From Elmis aenea (taxonomy: Eukaryota > Arthropoda > Insecta > Coleoptera > Elmidae): 64,000 nucleotides of DNA. The position numbers and the translations under genes were made by a program. The stretch is from contig OX393582.1 in the NCBI GenBank assembly GCA_947652605.1, positions 12,238,544 through 12,302,543 on the forward strand. The letters run 5' to 3'. The notes under the pieces were generated by a model. It saw only the letters and a program-made list of their open reading frames with translations, did no database searches and had not been told where the DNA came from. This document shows positions 24,435 to 34,767 of this stretch, in pieces (positions within the stretch are counted from its first letter, which is position 1; every line of letters begins with the position of its first letter).

Positions 24435-25592
24435 CAGGGACTAAAAACGTTCCTGTTCGGAACGAAAACGAAATATATCGTTTTCGTTCTTTTCGTTCTA
24501 ACCGAAAAAATTCTTTTTTCGTTTTCGTGAACCGAAATAATAACGGTTAAAACCGGTTTAAGAAATTTTTTTTTGTCGTCAAAAAATCAATTTTTTTGCT
24601 AGTCACCACAACCCTCTATAAATACGATAACAATATTTGCGTCTCAACTAAAATATAAACGATGACGATGGGGTTTGATGCTCACGGACAGCATATTTTA
24701 GACTGGCGAACCATAGCCATATTAAATTTACCAAATCGTTAAACACATTAACATTTAACCATTTTATTAAGTTTAACACCCGTAAGGTGCAAAAACACAA
24801 CGTGATTAGATTAAATTAGACACACGATCTTTATCTAAAAATATAAAAATATAGCAAGTGCTGATTTAAATTTGTTTTAGTACTAAACATCTATGCATTT
24901 GAATTAAATAAAATCCTGCTGTAATTATTTAAAAAGACAAAAGAATGAATTCAAGTGAATAATTTATTAAATGTTACAAATAAAAAAGGTATTAAAAAAA
25001 ACTTATATTAACTTGAAATATACTTTAACTTTATAGTTTGTTCATACCATACAATATACATTTTCACATTCCGTTAAATCTTACTAGCAACACATCTTCC
25101 AATAAATCTTCTTTTACATTAGTCCTTTTCGAAGTAAGAATAAATTTTACTATTATTATGTCTGAACGCAAATAAAACATACACATTGATAATATATATC
25201 CAATCAAGTGTATATTCTATATTGATGACCTAAAAACAAATTAGAAAAAGAGAATATCTGCACCGTTAATTGTGTTGCACGAAATTGCAAGTATAAACAA
25301 AAAAGTTGTTAATACATTTTCACGTAAATATATGGAGAAAAGTGAAGCTCACTTATTTCAAGTGAGATTTTTTACTGCCTCGTGGAGTCTCCACAGCACA
25401 GAAGGTAAATTCGCGTTTGTGTTTAACAAATAAAATTAAAATAGCGACTAACCGGTTAAAACCGGTTAAAACCGGTTTTGGAAAATATTTATTTCGTTTT
25501 CGTTCTTGAACGAAAAATAATAATTTCGTTCTTAAAAAAATTTCGGTTAGTTTCGTTTAACGTTTTCGTTTTCGTTCCGTTCTCAGTCCCTG
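24435..25592. mobile_element. Non-autonomous hAT element
   Basis: 1158 bp, ends CAGGGACTAAAAACGTTCC and CGTTCTCAGTCCCTG, flanked by an exact 8-bp duplication GTTAATAG (24427-24434 and 25593-25600). The ends are rich in TTTTCGTTC/GAACGAAAA and AACCGGTT repeats, a design shared with the ACCGGTT MITE family. No transposase fragment is recognisable in the interior. Confidence 0.88.
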
Positions 25593-26216
25593 GTTAATAG
25601 TAACATTATTTTTCATTTAAACCTAAACTATTATTGCTGACTGCCAATAAACGAGTATCGAAACGGGTCCAGCATTGCTTCGAAAGATTCTTAATAAAAA
25701 AGTAAGCTATAAGTTATTTTATCAACGAATATTTATTTAAAAGATTTTCTTATAACACTAACTGGATTACTCATACTCTGTCACCGAATTAATCATATTT
25801 TTATAAATTTTTGGATTTTATCAATCAGCTTTTAAGGTACCTTGGCTAGAAAATACCCATAGTTAGCTATTATCTTTATTTAAAACCTGGCAATAGTTTG
25901 TGTTTAACAAAAAAAAAATTACGCAAATAGGCAAATAAAATATTTAAGGGCCAGATTTTTGCCAATTTCTTTAGTTCATGGCACCTATAGCACAAAAGAA
26001 AACATAATATTCACTCTTTTGAAGTGTTTAGATATCAATCACAATGGAAGGTCACGATATGTTGTCGCTAGAATCTTATTAAGGCTGTGTTTATTGCATC
26101 AAGAACATCAAAACTAAATGTTTTGCACTGCTACTGGCCATTTCCTAAGAAAAATAGGGGAAAAACTGAAAAGTTGAATCATAAAAGTAATTTTGCGATC
26201 GCGTTGGCCATGAAAC

Positions 26217-26973
26217 TCTCAGAGATATGTTACAATCTTCGTTCCCGGGTTTGGAACCGCGTCTTCTTGATTTGTGTGACGTTTCGACCATTCTATGTTG
26301 GTCTTTATCAAACGACTGAATTGGTGGGTTTGTTGCAGGGTTTATATATCCGGCTGTGGAGGCGTGGTGTTCCGCCTGACGAGTTCGTTTCGCCTCAGCG
26401 ATTTCTTGATGACCGGTTTCCAAATGCTTGGTAGTTGCAGGCCTGTGTCTGTTAAAGTTGTAGGGGTTCTTGGCAATTTCCATAGATTCCCTAAATAGTC
26501 TAGGCCAGAAGTGGTTGGCGCGGGCCAGTAATTTTGTGTCGTCGAAAAGTATGGTATGCCCCATGTCCTGGGCATGTTCTGCTACGGCCGATTTTTCTAT
26601 TTGTTTTCTTTTTGTTTGCCCTTCATGTTCTTTAAGGCGCGTTTGTATGCTTCTGCCAGTCTGTCCTATATACGCTTTTCCACAGGAGCAGGGTATGCTA
26701 TATATGCCCGGGTGATTCAATCCTGAGCCAGGCGTTCTTCTTAGTTTACTGGAGAGCGTCACTGGAGCGTTGAAGACTGTATTGATGTTGTGTTTTTGGA
26801 GTATTTTCGATATTCTGTTGGTTACTCCTCCGATGTAGGGTAGATAAGTTGTAGCGATGTAGTCCTTCTTCGTTTTCTCCTTCGGCGTGGCACTTTTCTG
26901 TGTGGCTCGAAGTATGTCTTTGTTGATAACCGTTTTCCTGCAGAGCTCTTGTAAGCATGTTATCTCAGAGATA
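26217..26973 (-). mobile_element. Penelope-like retroelement, 5'-truncated, with target duplication
   Basis: The insert is bounded by an 11-bp direct repeat TCTCAGAGATA at 26217-26227 and 26963-26973. Copy 1 of the host fold-back element has the corresponding uninterrupted sequence. The retained part is the 3' end of a Penelope-like element on the minus strand: the last portion of the ORF with its GIY-YIG endonuclease, followed by a ~115-base 3' segment that contains a hammerhead-like motif. Confidence 0.85.
26345..26955 (-). pseudogene. Penelope-like ORF, C-terminal part with GIY-YIG endonuclease
   Basis: From about 26955 the minus frame reads CLQELCRKTVINKDILRA, then YIATTYLPYIGGVTNRISKI, the linker typical of Penelope-like proteins, then the GIY-YIG domain PGIYSIPCSCGKAYIGQTGR (about 26710-26650) with SIQTRLKEH and AVAEHAQDMGH. 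The usual end, FNRDTGLQLPSIWKPVIKK, is reached only after a shift of frame near 26455. The reverse transcriptase domain is missing because of 5' truncation. In intact elements this endonuclease nicks target DNA for reverse transcription. Confidence 0.88.
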
Positions 26974-27309
26974 AACTAAATTCTTCTATTTACCAAGGCG
27001 CGCATCCTTTGTTAGTATAATGGTGCACATTTTTTGAAAAAATCTTAAACGGTTCTGGACAAAAACGCTAAAAATGAGGCCCTAGTAAAAACGGTTTCCC
27101 CTATGTTAAACGCCTATGCAAGGTGCATAGATTTAGTTAGGCAACTTCTTAAATCATAGCGCTTTTGCAGGGGTTTCGTTTTTGACGTTTTTTCCGCATT
27201 CGTTTAAGATTTTTTCTAAAACTCTGCACCAAATTACTTGATTTTTTTAGTGCAATAAACGTTGATCATATTCTAGCGGCAACATATCGTGACCTCCCTG
27301 GTTAGTAAG

Positions 27310-27600
27310 TTTGAAATAATTTATGCTTATAAATGTAAAGAAAAGAGCAAACTTTTTAATTATTAAATATTAAAGCCTACTAATTTAATTCTGTTAAATA
27401 TTATGCATATAACCGATAAATTTGGTAAAACAGCAGCTACTTTAAAAATCTTAACTTAGATGTGATTGTACCTCTCAACCCTTTAAAAATACTTCAAGTA
27501 GCGATAAGTAACCTTAAAAATATATAGTGGGCTCTATAAAAAAAGGTATTTTCGTGTTTACAGTTAATCAAGTCGACTGGGCATAAGAAACACCATATTA
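27310..27600. other. No gene seen
   Basis: Short AT-rich spacer between the FB1 element and the first member of the piggyBac cluster. Confidence 0.5.
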
Positions 27601-27602
27601 CC

Positions 27603-28267
27603 TTAACCCTCCAGTGCTAACATGCGGTCTCACAGACCGACCCCCCAATTTTATCCCCGAAACTAGAAAACGCGTGTGAGAAGGGGGTGGGCTCGTCGCT
27701 ATCTTCATTATATCTATTTATCGACCAGCTCTCGCAGTGGCAAGCGTTTTTTAGCGGTTTTTGCCAGTTTTTTGGGTATTTCGGTCTCACAGATCCGTGT
27801 TAGTATTGATGTTACTAATTGGATTATTAATTACCCTTATGTAAAACTTTGTTGGAGAAGAAACGAACTGTGGTAGGCATAATAAAAAAGAACAAACGAG
27901 AAATACCCTATGATTTTGATAGTCTTGATAAAAATACGGGAAAACCACAAATTATTATGTTGAACAATGTACAAAGTCTGGTGTTGATATAGTGGACAAA
28001 CTATGCTCAGGCTATAACTGCGCTAGAAATACGAGAAGGTGGCCTATGGTAATTTTTTATCGTATACTAAACATAGCTGCCACAAACGTATTTGCAGCAT
28101 TTAATTCAAAGAGTACAGATTCAAATATGCTTCGAAGGTTTTTTTTTTAATATAAAGCACACTTATAATTTAAATAATACTTATAAAATAAGCTTTGGAT
28201 GAATTCGGTCCCACACACCGATGTTAGTACACGCGTTACAAAAATCATGTTAGTACTTGAGGGTTAA
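27603..28267. mobile_element. piggyBac-like element (P3)
   Basis: 665 bp with TTAA at 27603-27606 and 28264-28267 and inverted ends CCCTCCAGTGCTAACATG / CATGTTAGTACTTGAGGG. Next to the ends are palindromes GGTCTCACAGACC and GGTCCCACACACC, and an internal GGTCTCACAGATCC near 27783. It carries a fragment of a transposase on the plus strand. Confidence 0.88.
27880..28141 (+). pseudogene. piggyBac-like transposase fragment
   Basis: Two frames together give REIPYDFDSLDKNTGKPQII, then after a frameshift SGVDIVDKLCSGYN and YNCARNTRRWPMVIFY followed by RILNIAATNVFAAF. The GVDxxDxL...YNxxRNTRRWPMVxFYxxLNIA order is the well-conserved end of the piggyBac DDE domain. The N-terminal two-thirds and the cysteine-rich tail are absent. 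Confidence 0.85.
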
Positions 28268-28269
28268 CC

Positions 28270-29095
28270 ACGATGGTTAATAAACCCAAAAGCAAAAAAA
28301 TTTTATTTTACGCAATTCTGCAAAATAAGTATTAACTGAAATGGTTATTGCACCATATACAGGGCAATTTAAAAAGTCTACTAGAAATGGGAGTTTTTTA
28401 AAATCGAATAAAAAAAAAATTGATAAAAATTGGTGTATGGGCTAAAACTAATTTTAAGAAAAAAAAGTTCAATACAAAGTTGTATGACACTAGATTTTAG
28501 CAATTTAAGAATACATACTAAAAACGAAGAAGAAAACTGCCCCTATCGCAAAATATCCAAAAGGGGTTGGTTTATTTGGAAAAATTGTTTAGAATTGAAA
28601 AATGTGATCTAATATGAAATTTTTATTAGAATTTGCAGTTTCTACTTTTATTGTAATTTTAACATTGCAAACGTTTATAACAAAAGGAATAGTCTTTTGT
28701 TATTATTTTCCCAAAAATATTTTTTTTAAATTAAGTTAGTGCATGATTTAATAAAACTAATTTTAAGAAAAAAACATTTAATTAAAATTAATTACGAGTA
28801 CATACTATACTTTAGCTGTACTATTTTTTGCAGACTGGTCAGACAATAAAATGGCTATAATCATAGTACATTTAACGTTAAGTTTCATATAAAGTCATAT
28901 TTTTGAATTCTCAACGTTATCGTTTGAAGTTTTTTGTAACACTAAAAGCAGTTTACTTTTGCGAATATTTCTAAAGTAGCTACAATCTAGTGGCATATTT
29001 ATTTTTATTGAATATTATTTTACTCTAAAATTAGTTTTAATGCACGCACGAACTTTGTTCAGAAATGTAGTTGTCTAATTGACAGTTCAATTAAT
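28270..29095. other. No gene seen; solo mariner-like end at about 28355
   Basis: TATACAGGGCAATTTAAAAAG near 28357 resembles a mariner terminus. The rest is AT-rich, and the sequence leading to 29095 is the presumed upstream region of the Ly6-like gene. Confidence 0.4.
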
Positions 29096-29100
29096 TCTTG

Positions 29101-29110
29101 TATATAAATA
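29101..29110 (+). promoter_or_regulatory. TATA-like box of the Ly6-like gene
   Basis: TATATAAATA lies about 22 bases before the ATG at 29132. If functional, transcription would start only a few bases ahead of, or just inside, the first codons, implying a very short leader or use of the second ATG at 29162. Confidence 0.35.
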
Positions 29111-29131
29111 CATCATTTAACTAAACATCTA

Positions 29132-29635
29132 ATGTTTCTCTACCATTTTTATATATTATTAATGAAGTTGCTACTTATATATTCTTTCGATACGGACCCA
29201 GACGTCAGTATAAGTTGTTATAAACCTTTAAATAATTCTACGAAAAGTGACATCTGTCAACCACTTGAAGCTCACACAGAAACTTGCCACTATTTTGAAA
29301 GTCTGTTGAATTGGAAGACAGTATCCGACAGACGTTTCCTAAACATAATTTACAAATGTGCTAGACTTGCATACAATGATTCTACTGGTAATAAAATGAA
29401 AAAGTACGGCTGCGTAGGAGAATACCCCGATCACTCTTTCTGCGAAGACGATTTAAAATTGTTCTCAATACAAAAACTGGTAGAATGTTATGTTTGCAAC
29501 GACAGTAGTAGATGTAACGAAGAAAAAGAAGAACCAATACCAATGTCTTACGATAATAAGGCAACAACATTATTTGTACATGAACAACTTTCAACTGTCT
29601 TAACAATGATTGTTACAACATGGAATTACACTTGA
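29132..29635 (+). CDS. Secreted Ly6/uPAR-like cysteine-rich protein, single exon
   Basis: 167 codons. The start MFLYHFYILLMKLLLIYSF is a hydrophobic signal peptide; a second Met at residue 11 would still leave a usable one. The mature part has nine Cys: ISCYKP, DICQ, ETCHYF, YKCARL, YGCVG, SFCED, VECYVC and SSRCN. The ending VECYVCNDSSRCN is the classic Ly6 close (CxxC...CN), and a short hydrophobic tail (LSTVLTMIVTT) could direct a GPI anchor. One of the expected ten Cys, the second of the opening C-x2-C, is missing (CYKPLNN). Insect Ly6 proteins act at the cell surface, for example in channel modulation or septate junctions. AATAAA lies near 29691. No intron is apparent. The family call is by Cys pattern; the exact member is unknown. 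Confidence 0.7.
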   Translation: MFLYHFYILLMKLLLIYSFDTDPDVSISCYKPLNNSTKSDICQPLEAHTETCHYFESLLNWKTVSDRRFLNIIYKCARLAYNDSTGNKMKKYGCVGEYPDHSFCEDDLKLFSIQKLVECYVCNDSSRCNEEKEEPIPMSYDNKATTLFVHEQLSTVLTMIVTTWNYT

Positions 29636-29770
29636 ATTGAATGTACCTATATAAAAAAGCTAGATTTTATTTAAACAAAAGATTTAACATAAAATAAATT
29701 GTAAGCTCTAAGCTTAGAGTCTAAGACTAAGACATAGATAATAAAAAACTTGCTATTTGCCGCAGACTTT

Positions 29771-30370
29771 TTAACCCTGCTGTTCTGTTCGTATTTGCTG
29801 CGCGCTTGTACCGTTCGGGCACATATGACCCGATACCTAATAATATGACAAAAATAGCTTTATAACAGATTTATTACTAAATAAATAAACATAAACACAT
29901 TGTAAATGAATGAAATAAATTTAAACATATTTTATAAATATAAAAAAATAACAGTTCAGTGTCTGAAATCTATGCTATAAAATGTTACATTTTTAATTTT
30001 TTTTGCAATTGGGGCAAATATAAGTGACATGTACCTTGCAAATGTATTTATTACAGTAAGAACACAACATATTTGTCTTATGATCATTTTTCAGTCAGTA
30101 AACAGCCTCGTAAAACACGCAAACGTTTGTATAGCTATTTAAATTCAATTAGATTTTCACATCGGGTCATATTGACCCGAACGGTACATTAATAAAAACT
30201 TCGAAAAAAAAATGTTGTAAATAAAAAATCCATTTATGCAAAATAATAGTGCTTAAGTATTAAGTAATAAAGTCGTAAAAACTCAAAATAATATCTCCAT
30301 TGGATATTTTATTATAAGCAATTAAAATTCATTTTGGGTCATATATACCCGAACAATACAGCAGGGTTAA
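29771..30370. mobile_element. piggyBac-like element (P4), transposase nearly gone
   Basis: 600 bp, TTAA at 29771-29774 and 30367-30370, inverted ends CCCTGCTGTTCTGTTCG / CGAACAATACAGCAGGG. It carries three subterminal blocks reading CGGGCACATATGACCCG, CGGGTCATATTGACCCG (a near-perfect palindrome) and GGGTCATATATACCCG. Only the last zinc-binding segment of a transposase remains. Confidence 0.85.
30003..30105 (-). pseudogene. piggyBac cysteine-rich domain, last ~32 codons
   Basis: The minus strand reads NDHKTNMLCSYCNKYICKVH then VTYICPNCKKN and a stop. The spacing C-x2-C-x4-C-x2-H...C-x2-C matches the C-terminal RING-like cysteine-rich domain by which piggyBac transposases bind their ends. Everything upstream was lost by internal deletion. 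Confidence 0.7.
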
Positions 30371-30589
30371 ATCACCGCATAGACTCGAAAAAACACAGAA
30401 AGGGTAGATTAATTATTTTAATAATATTGCCTTTGTGTTTCCCTACCGGCAAACTTTTGTATGGACCTCGTATAAGTTCCCTTACGAATAAAATTTGTGT
30501 TGGGTCACAAAAAGTTACACAGTGTAGCCAAAGATTAATTTTCAATGCAAGCGATAAACACAAACCATAAATAAGTTTCCTTAATGGCG

Positions 30590-30781
30590 CTATTTTTTTG
30601 CTCTCACTTGATAATATTCGTCATCTATCTTTTTCAAACAATAACCAGGACTGCGAGGGCGTCTTTGGCTTTCGCGATCAACTCCCGATATCTTTGTGCG
30701 AACAATAAAGCCAATAGGTTTTAAGAGTGAGGCGTGCGACATCGCTTTTATCTTTTTCGCTTGATACGAATCATTCTCCAC
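30590..30781 (-). other. Candidate coding exon (weak)
   Basis: A minus frame of 63 codons in a GC-richer patch reads KAMSHASLLKPIGFIVRTKI, SGVDRESQRRPRSPGYCLKK, IDDEYYQ and is followed by CAA|GTGAGA, a plausible donor. The upstream side has a possible acceptor (GATCTAG). The composition looks protein-like, but no domain is recognised and the frame ends in TAG shortly after the donor. Confidence 0.25.
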
Positions 30782-30789
30782 ACTAGATC

Positions 30790-31420
30790 TTTCTTTTCAA
30801 ATGATGACTCCGTTATAATAATGGCGGCAAAAGTAATTATTTTAATCGTAAGGCCGCGAAGCCAAGTTTTTTGTGACTTATCTAGACCGTTACTGGATTA
30901 TATGTTTATGTGAAGTTGATTAAGTTTTGCCGCTTGCAGTTGACTGTTGTGTTTTATATTTTCAGACCATTAATTCGACTTCTTTCTTCGTCTACGTTTT
31001 TCGTGTCCGTTTAATGCTTCTCTGTCATTTATTTCGCAAAAAGCAACTGAGATATAATGTGCACTTAACTTTTTTATCATCTTTTGCAACTATAAGTTTT
31101 AATTAAAAAAACACGTGGTATCCTTTTGTAGATTTATATTAATATCAATGAAATAGTTGTTTTTGATATTTCTTTTTTCAGCAAGTGTATGTTTACCAAT
31201 CATAGCAAAGTAATATATTTTTTTCTTGTGAATGTTACTCTTAGACAAATGTTTAGCTGAGTTTTTCGAAAATAAAAACCGCATTACAATGATTACCAGC
31301 TTTGGTCGTCTTATTTTTGCACAAAAACACACTATTCTCTCGGCTTTTGTACAATAATAATACCAATAAAATCTTTATTTCACCTCACATAGCTGCAGAT
31401 AATTTTTTTTAATCTGCATT
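30790..31420. other. No gene seen
   Basis: Mixed-composition DNA without a supported frame; the 77-codon minus frame (31099-31332) is Lys/Ile/Phe-rich and has no context. Confidence 0.4.
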
Positions 31421-31423
31421 TTT

Positions 31424-31644
31424 CTCGTGCTATAGAAACCCTCGGCGCTTCGCGCCTCGTGCATCTAACCTAGCACTCGGCTGTAATGATCCACTTCCCC
31501 GCTCGGTATGTTATATACTAATACAAACCTCACGGGAAGGATCATTGCAGCCTCGTGCTATAGATGCCCTCGGCGCTGCGAGCGTCGTGCATCTAACCTA
31601 GCACTTGGCTGTAATGATCCACTTCCCCGCTCGGTATGTAATAT
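31424..31644. repeat. GC-rich duplicated hairpin unit, ~93 bp twice
   Basis: Units at 31424-31516 and 31552-31644 differ at about seven positions. Each contains GTGCTATAGA... paired with GCATCTAACCTAGCAC. The spacer GGGAAGGATCATTGCAG is an inverted match to CTGTAATGATCCACTTCCC in the units. It stands out as a GC-rich island and probably derives from a fold-back transposon end. Confidence 0.7.
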
Positions 31645-31649
31645 ACCAT

Positions 31650-32410
31650 TACTGATTGTTTTTTTACTTAGAAAAATTTCCTCACCATTTTAAAAATCAA
31701 ATATGACGTACATAAGAATTTTTAAAGGAAAGGTGAAAACACCAAAATAATACATAAAAGTATTGTATAATAACAAATCCACAATAATAACAGGAAGAAT
31801 ATTACTGTGTGTAATATAAAAATAAGCCAAAGAAGTAAACAAAACACTTCGACTTTAAAAATTGTGTTCGACTTCCAAAACTGGACTTTCCATTAATTTC
31901 TTGTTCGACTTTCAAGTTGTTTAATCATCAAACTGTTCGAAGTTTGAGTGTTTTTTGTACATATACTACGCGAGACAACAAAGTTGGAACTGTCAATTTC
32001 ACCACTTTGTATGTTTCTTTTCATGTTAAAGTATTAGGTAGTTAATTTCTTAATTTGATCCCTTTCAAATTACGTGTTTATCCATTTTTAATTATCCTTA
32101 GAAGTAGAGTCGTGGTAGTAATTGCACGAGACATTTACTCTTCCAAGCGGGACTAAATTAAGGATCTTTTACGATTGATCTTATTCCATCCTTTCTAATT
32201 ATAAATGTCAAAAGCCTGCTCATTATCCATCAATGAAAATGCCCGTGTTTATTACTGAAATAATTTATCGAAGGATTAAAGGACTTCTGAAAGGTTAAGG
32301 AAGCGACTAGAAAACGTAACCTACATTTTCACGGGTGTCTTAACATTTTAAACTAACTGGCAATAGTACACTGCGGTAAGATATTTATTATTATATGGCT
32401 TTTCCTTTCG
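31650..32410. other. No gene seen
   Basis: Includes two near-repeats of TTCGACTTTMAA/TTCGACTTTCAAG near 31850-31950; otherwise unique AT-rich DNA. Confidence 0.4.
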
Positions 32411-32416
32411 GTCCGG

Positions 32417-32534
32417 TATTTAAAACCCATAGGAAGAGAGCGCAGTTCAAACTAACTCAACAGGAAATGGATTTACTTGAAGTTCATGTCCCAAGTCCGT
32501 GGAAGCGCAAGCGTATTCGACTAAATAATTCCGG
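32417..32534 (+). promoter_or_regulatory. Candidate core promoter plus first coding exon (weak)
   Basis: TATTTAAAA at 32417-32425 is followed about 30 bases later by a TCAAACTAACTCAACAGG leader and an ATG at 32467. The frame MDLLEVHVPSPWKRKRIRLN then NSG reaches CCGG|GTGCGT at 32535, a possible donor (without splicing it stops at 32544). The basic cluster KRKRIR and the favourable start context (GGAAATGG) are suggestive. No downstream exon could be assigned. Confidence 0.25.
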
Positions 32535-32762
32535 GTGCGTTTGATCAGAGCGTACATGGGGTTGTTTGTACGTGAGCATAAGGTCTATGTTCAAGTAGCC
32601 GAGAATAACAAAGGCAGAACGCGAATGAAAAATGAATGAGTCGTTGCGCTACTGTTTCTCTCAAAATATTAAAATTGTGTGCGTTACATCGGATAAGGAG
32701 TGTATAAACAGGAAAGAATCTTGACACAAACAGTTTGAACATAATAAAAGAATGTTTTTGTA

Positions 32763-34244
32763 TTAACCCATTAAATGCCAAGCATTAAAATACCGATTTG
32801 ATTTCGAATTTTTGTTAATATTCTATCTTATTAGGGTCTAATTAAGACATTTCTGTAGTTTTTTGGAAAAAAAATTCTTTATATTTTACGAAAATTAATG
32901 TTGCGTTAACGCATCAATGGCATATAGTAGTAGTAATTGGGAAAAAATAAAATGTTTGTTTTTATAATGTTTTTTTATTTATTTTTATATAATTATATGT
33001 TTTATGAGTATAAATATTTAAAAACGAAAAATTTAAAACGAAAAAAAAAAAGAAATTCTAAAAGAATATAAAAATATTAAAATGTATGAAATTCATGAAA
33101 ACAATTTGCATGTAGGTGAACTTTACACTTTTGGCAAATGAAAACAGTCTGGCTTTTACAAAGTCTACATCTTCTTCTAGATTATGTTGAATCACATGAT
33201 CTTTTCTCACTTCTTTAGGTAGTTCTGCTTTAGATGGTCTTCCTTTATTATTGCTATTATTTTGTAAATTCCTTCCTGCTTGTGTTTCAATTGAATCATC
33301 AGTGTTTATAAGAGACAATGCAATATATGAACGGAATTCTAACTGCGACATTTCACAGCTATTTACAAGTCTATGAATTTTCCAGGCATTGACAATAGAA
33401 CTATCTATCACGTTAGTAAATAAAGGCCACCACCATTTCTTGCCTCTCACTCTTATACGGTAGTTAGCTATTCCATTATCGTGAAGGTCAACTCCTCCCA
33501 TGTATTTATTGTACTCACTTATAAGAAAGGGTTGAGAAATATTACATTCTTCTTTTTTTTTTCTATCAAAACGTTTTGCTTGTTCTATAGGATTTACAGA
33601 CATGCAATTTGAAATCATTGTTACGACAGAATTATCGTTCCACCTTACTATTGATATATTCGTTTTAGCATCATTTTGATAATCAAAACTACCTCTTTCT
33701 TTTTTACAAGAATTACACTAACTTACACGATAACAAACACTTAACGCATCCATAAAATATAACTGCAGGCATGAACAAACTCGCACTAAAGTTGTAAACT
33801 CGCGCAACACTTAGATATAATATACTATGTATATACGTATGTACCTCTATACCACACAAACTGCCGTTGATGCGAAAACGCAACATAATGTGCTTATCTA
33901 AAAATCTCTGAATTGATTAATTTTTTTTTACACATAATTTTTTTGTTAGTACTAGAAAGACACTTTTATTGTAAACTCAGCTTAAATCATATCTCAGAAT
34001 TTCAAGAAAGAAAATATGCATGACGAAAATATTAAAATTATTATTCTCTAAATTAAAACTTTTTGGTTATTGTAAAAAGCATTAAACAATAAGTTTAAAA
34101 TATTATAAAAAATATTCTTAGGTAAAATAGACCTTCTACAAAAATATGCTGACAAGAATTTTACAATAAACAATTATTTAGTTACTAAAAAAAAATAAAC
34201 AATTAATGTTGCGTTAACGCATCAATGGCGCTAAATGGGTTTAG
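32763..34244. mobile_element. piggyBac-like element (P5)
   Basis: TTAA at 32763 followed by CCCATTAAATGCCA; the right end is TGGCGCTAAATGGGT followed by TTAG, a one-base decay of TTAA. A subterminal block TGTTGCGTTAACGCATCAAT occurs in the same orientation near 32900 and 34207, and a related inverted copy lies near 33880. It contains the C-terminal part of a transposase on the minus strand. Confidence 0.82.
33077..33712 (-). pseudogene. piggyBac-like transposase, C-terminal third with one frameshift
   Basis: From about 33712 the minus frame reads CNSCKKERGSFDYQND, ISIVRWNDNSVVTMISN, then SEYNKYMGGVDLHD (about 33515) and RIRVRGKKWWWPLFTNVID, all in the order of the piggyBac DDE_Tnp_1_7 domain including the last catalytic Asp region. 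Near 33177 a one-base shift moves the frame; after it CRLCKSQTVFICQKC, KVHLHANCFHEFHTF and TAA (33077-33079) restore the cysteine-rich domain. The N-terminal two-thirds is deleted, so it cannot be active. Confidence 0.9.
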
Positions 34245-34767
34245 AAACATTCCTGGTCTAGATTTATGTTGATCAAGATAATAACCAATATAAGCCAATG
34301 GTCTTGCAACAGGCGAATTGCCTGTTTTTGTTTTGGTGTAAGGTTTTTGGTAACTCTTCAAAATTTAGCCAAATTTAAACTTATAAGAATTAATAAAACA
34401 GTAATTTATTATGTACTGTTATTAATTGCTAATCATTCATTACAGGATTATGGTGTATAACAGCAATAATACAAAATTTAATTGACAAACACACTTAACC
34501 TTTAAGGGCTAACGTGTTTATTTTGAACTTAAAGGCTAACGTCGCTCCCATAGACCGAAAATGAAATATAACAGAAAAATATATTTTTTAAATAATTTTA
34601 ATCTGAAGTTTATAAGGCAACTAGTAGACAGTATATAAAAACAATTTTAATTTAAAAAAAAAATTCGCTAGTTTTTTACGAAAAAAAAAACTACATAAAA
34701 ATATGCTTACAAAAACGTATAAATATTTTTTAAATGAAACAAAAACAGAACAAAAATTAAAAAAATA

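Larger units (their letters stand above)
26046..27300. mobile_element. Fold-back element FB1, copy 2, interrupted
   Basis: Left arm from GGAAGGTCACGATATGTTG at 26046 and right arm to CATATCGTGACCTCCC near 27298, following copy 1 (4948-5650) motif by motif. It is split at 26217 by the Penelope-like insertion, after which the FB1 sequence resumes at 26974 (AACTAAATTCTTCTATTTAC). About 500 bp when the insert is removed. Confidence 0.8.

Noticed and set aside
26087..26715. Plus-strand frames of 115, 67 and 81 codons
   Set aside because: Antisense to the Penelope-like GIY-YIG reading frame.
29382..29606. 74-codon minus frame
   Set aside because: Lies wholly antisense to the Ly6-like gene.
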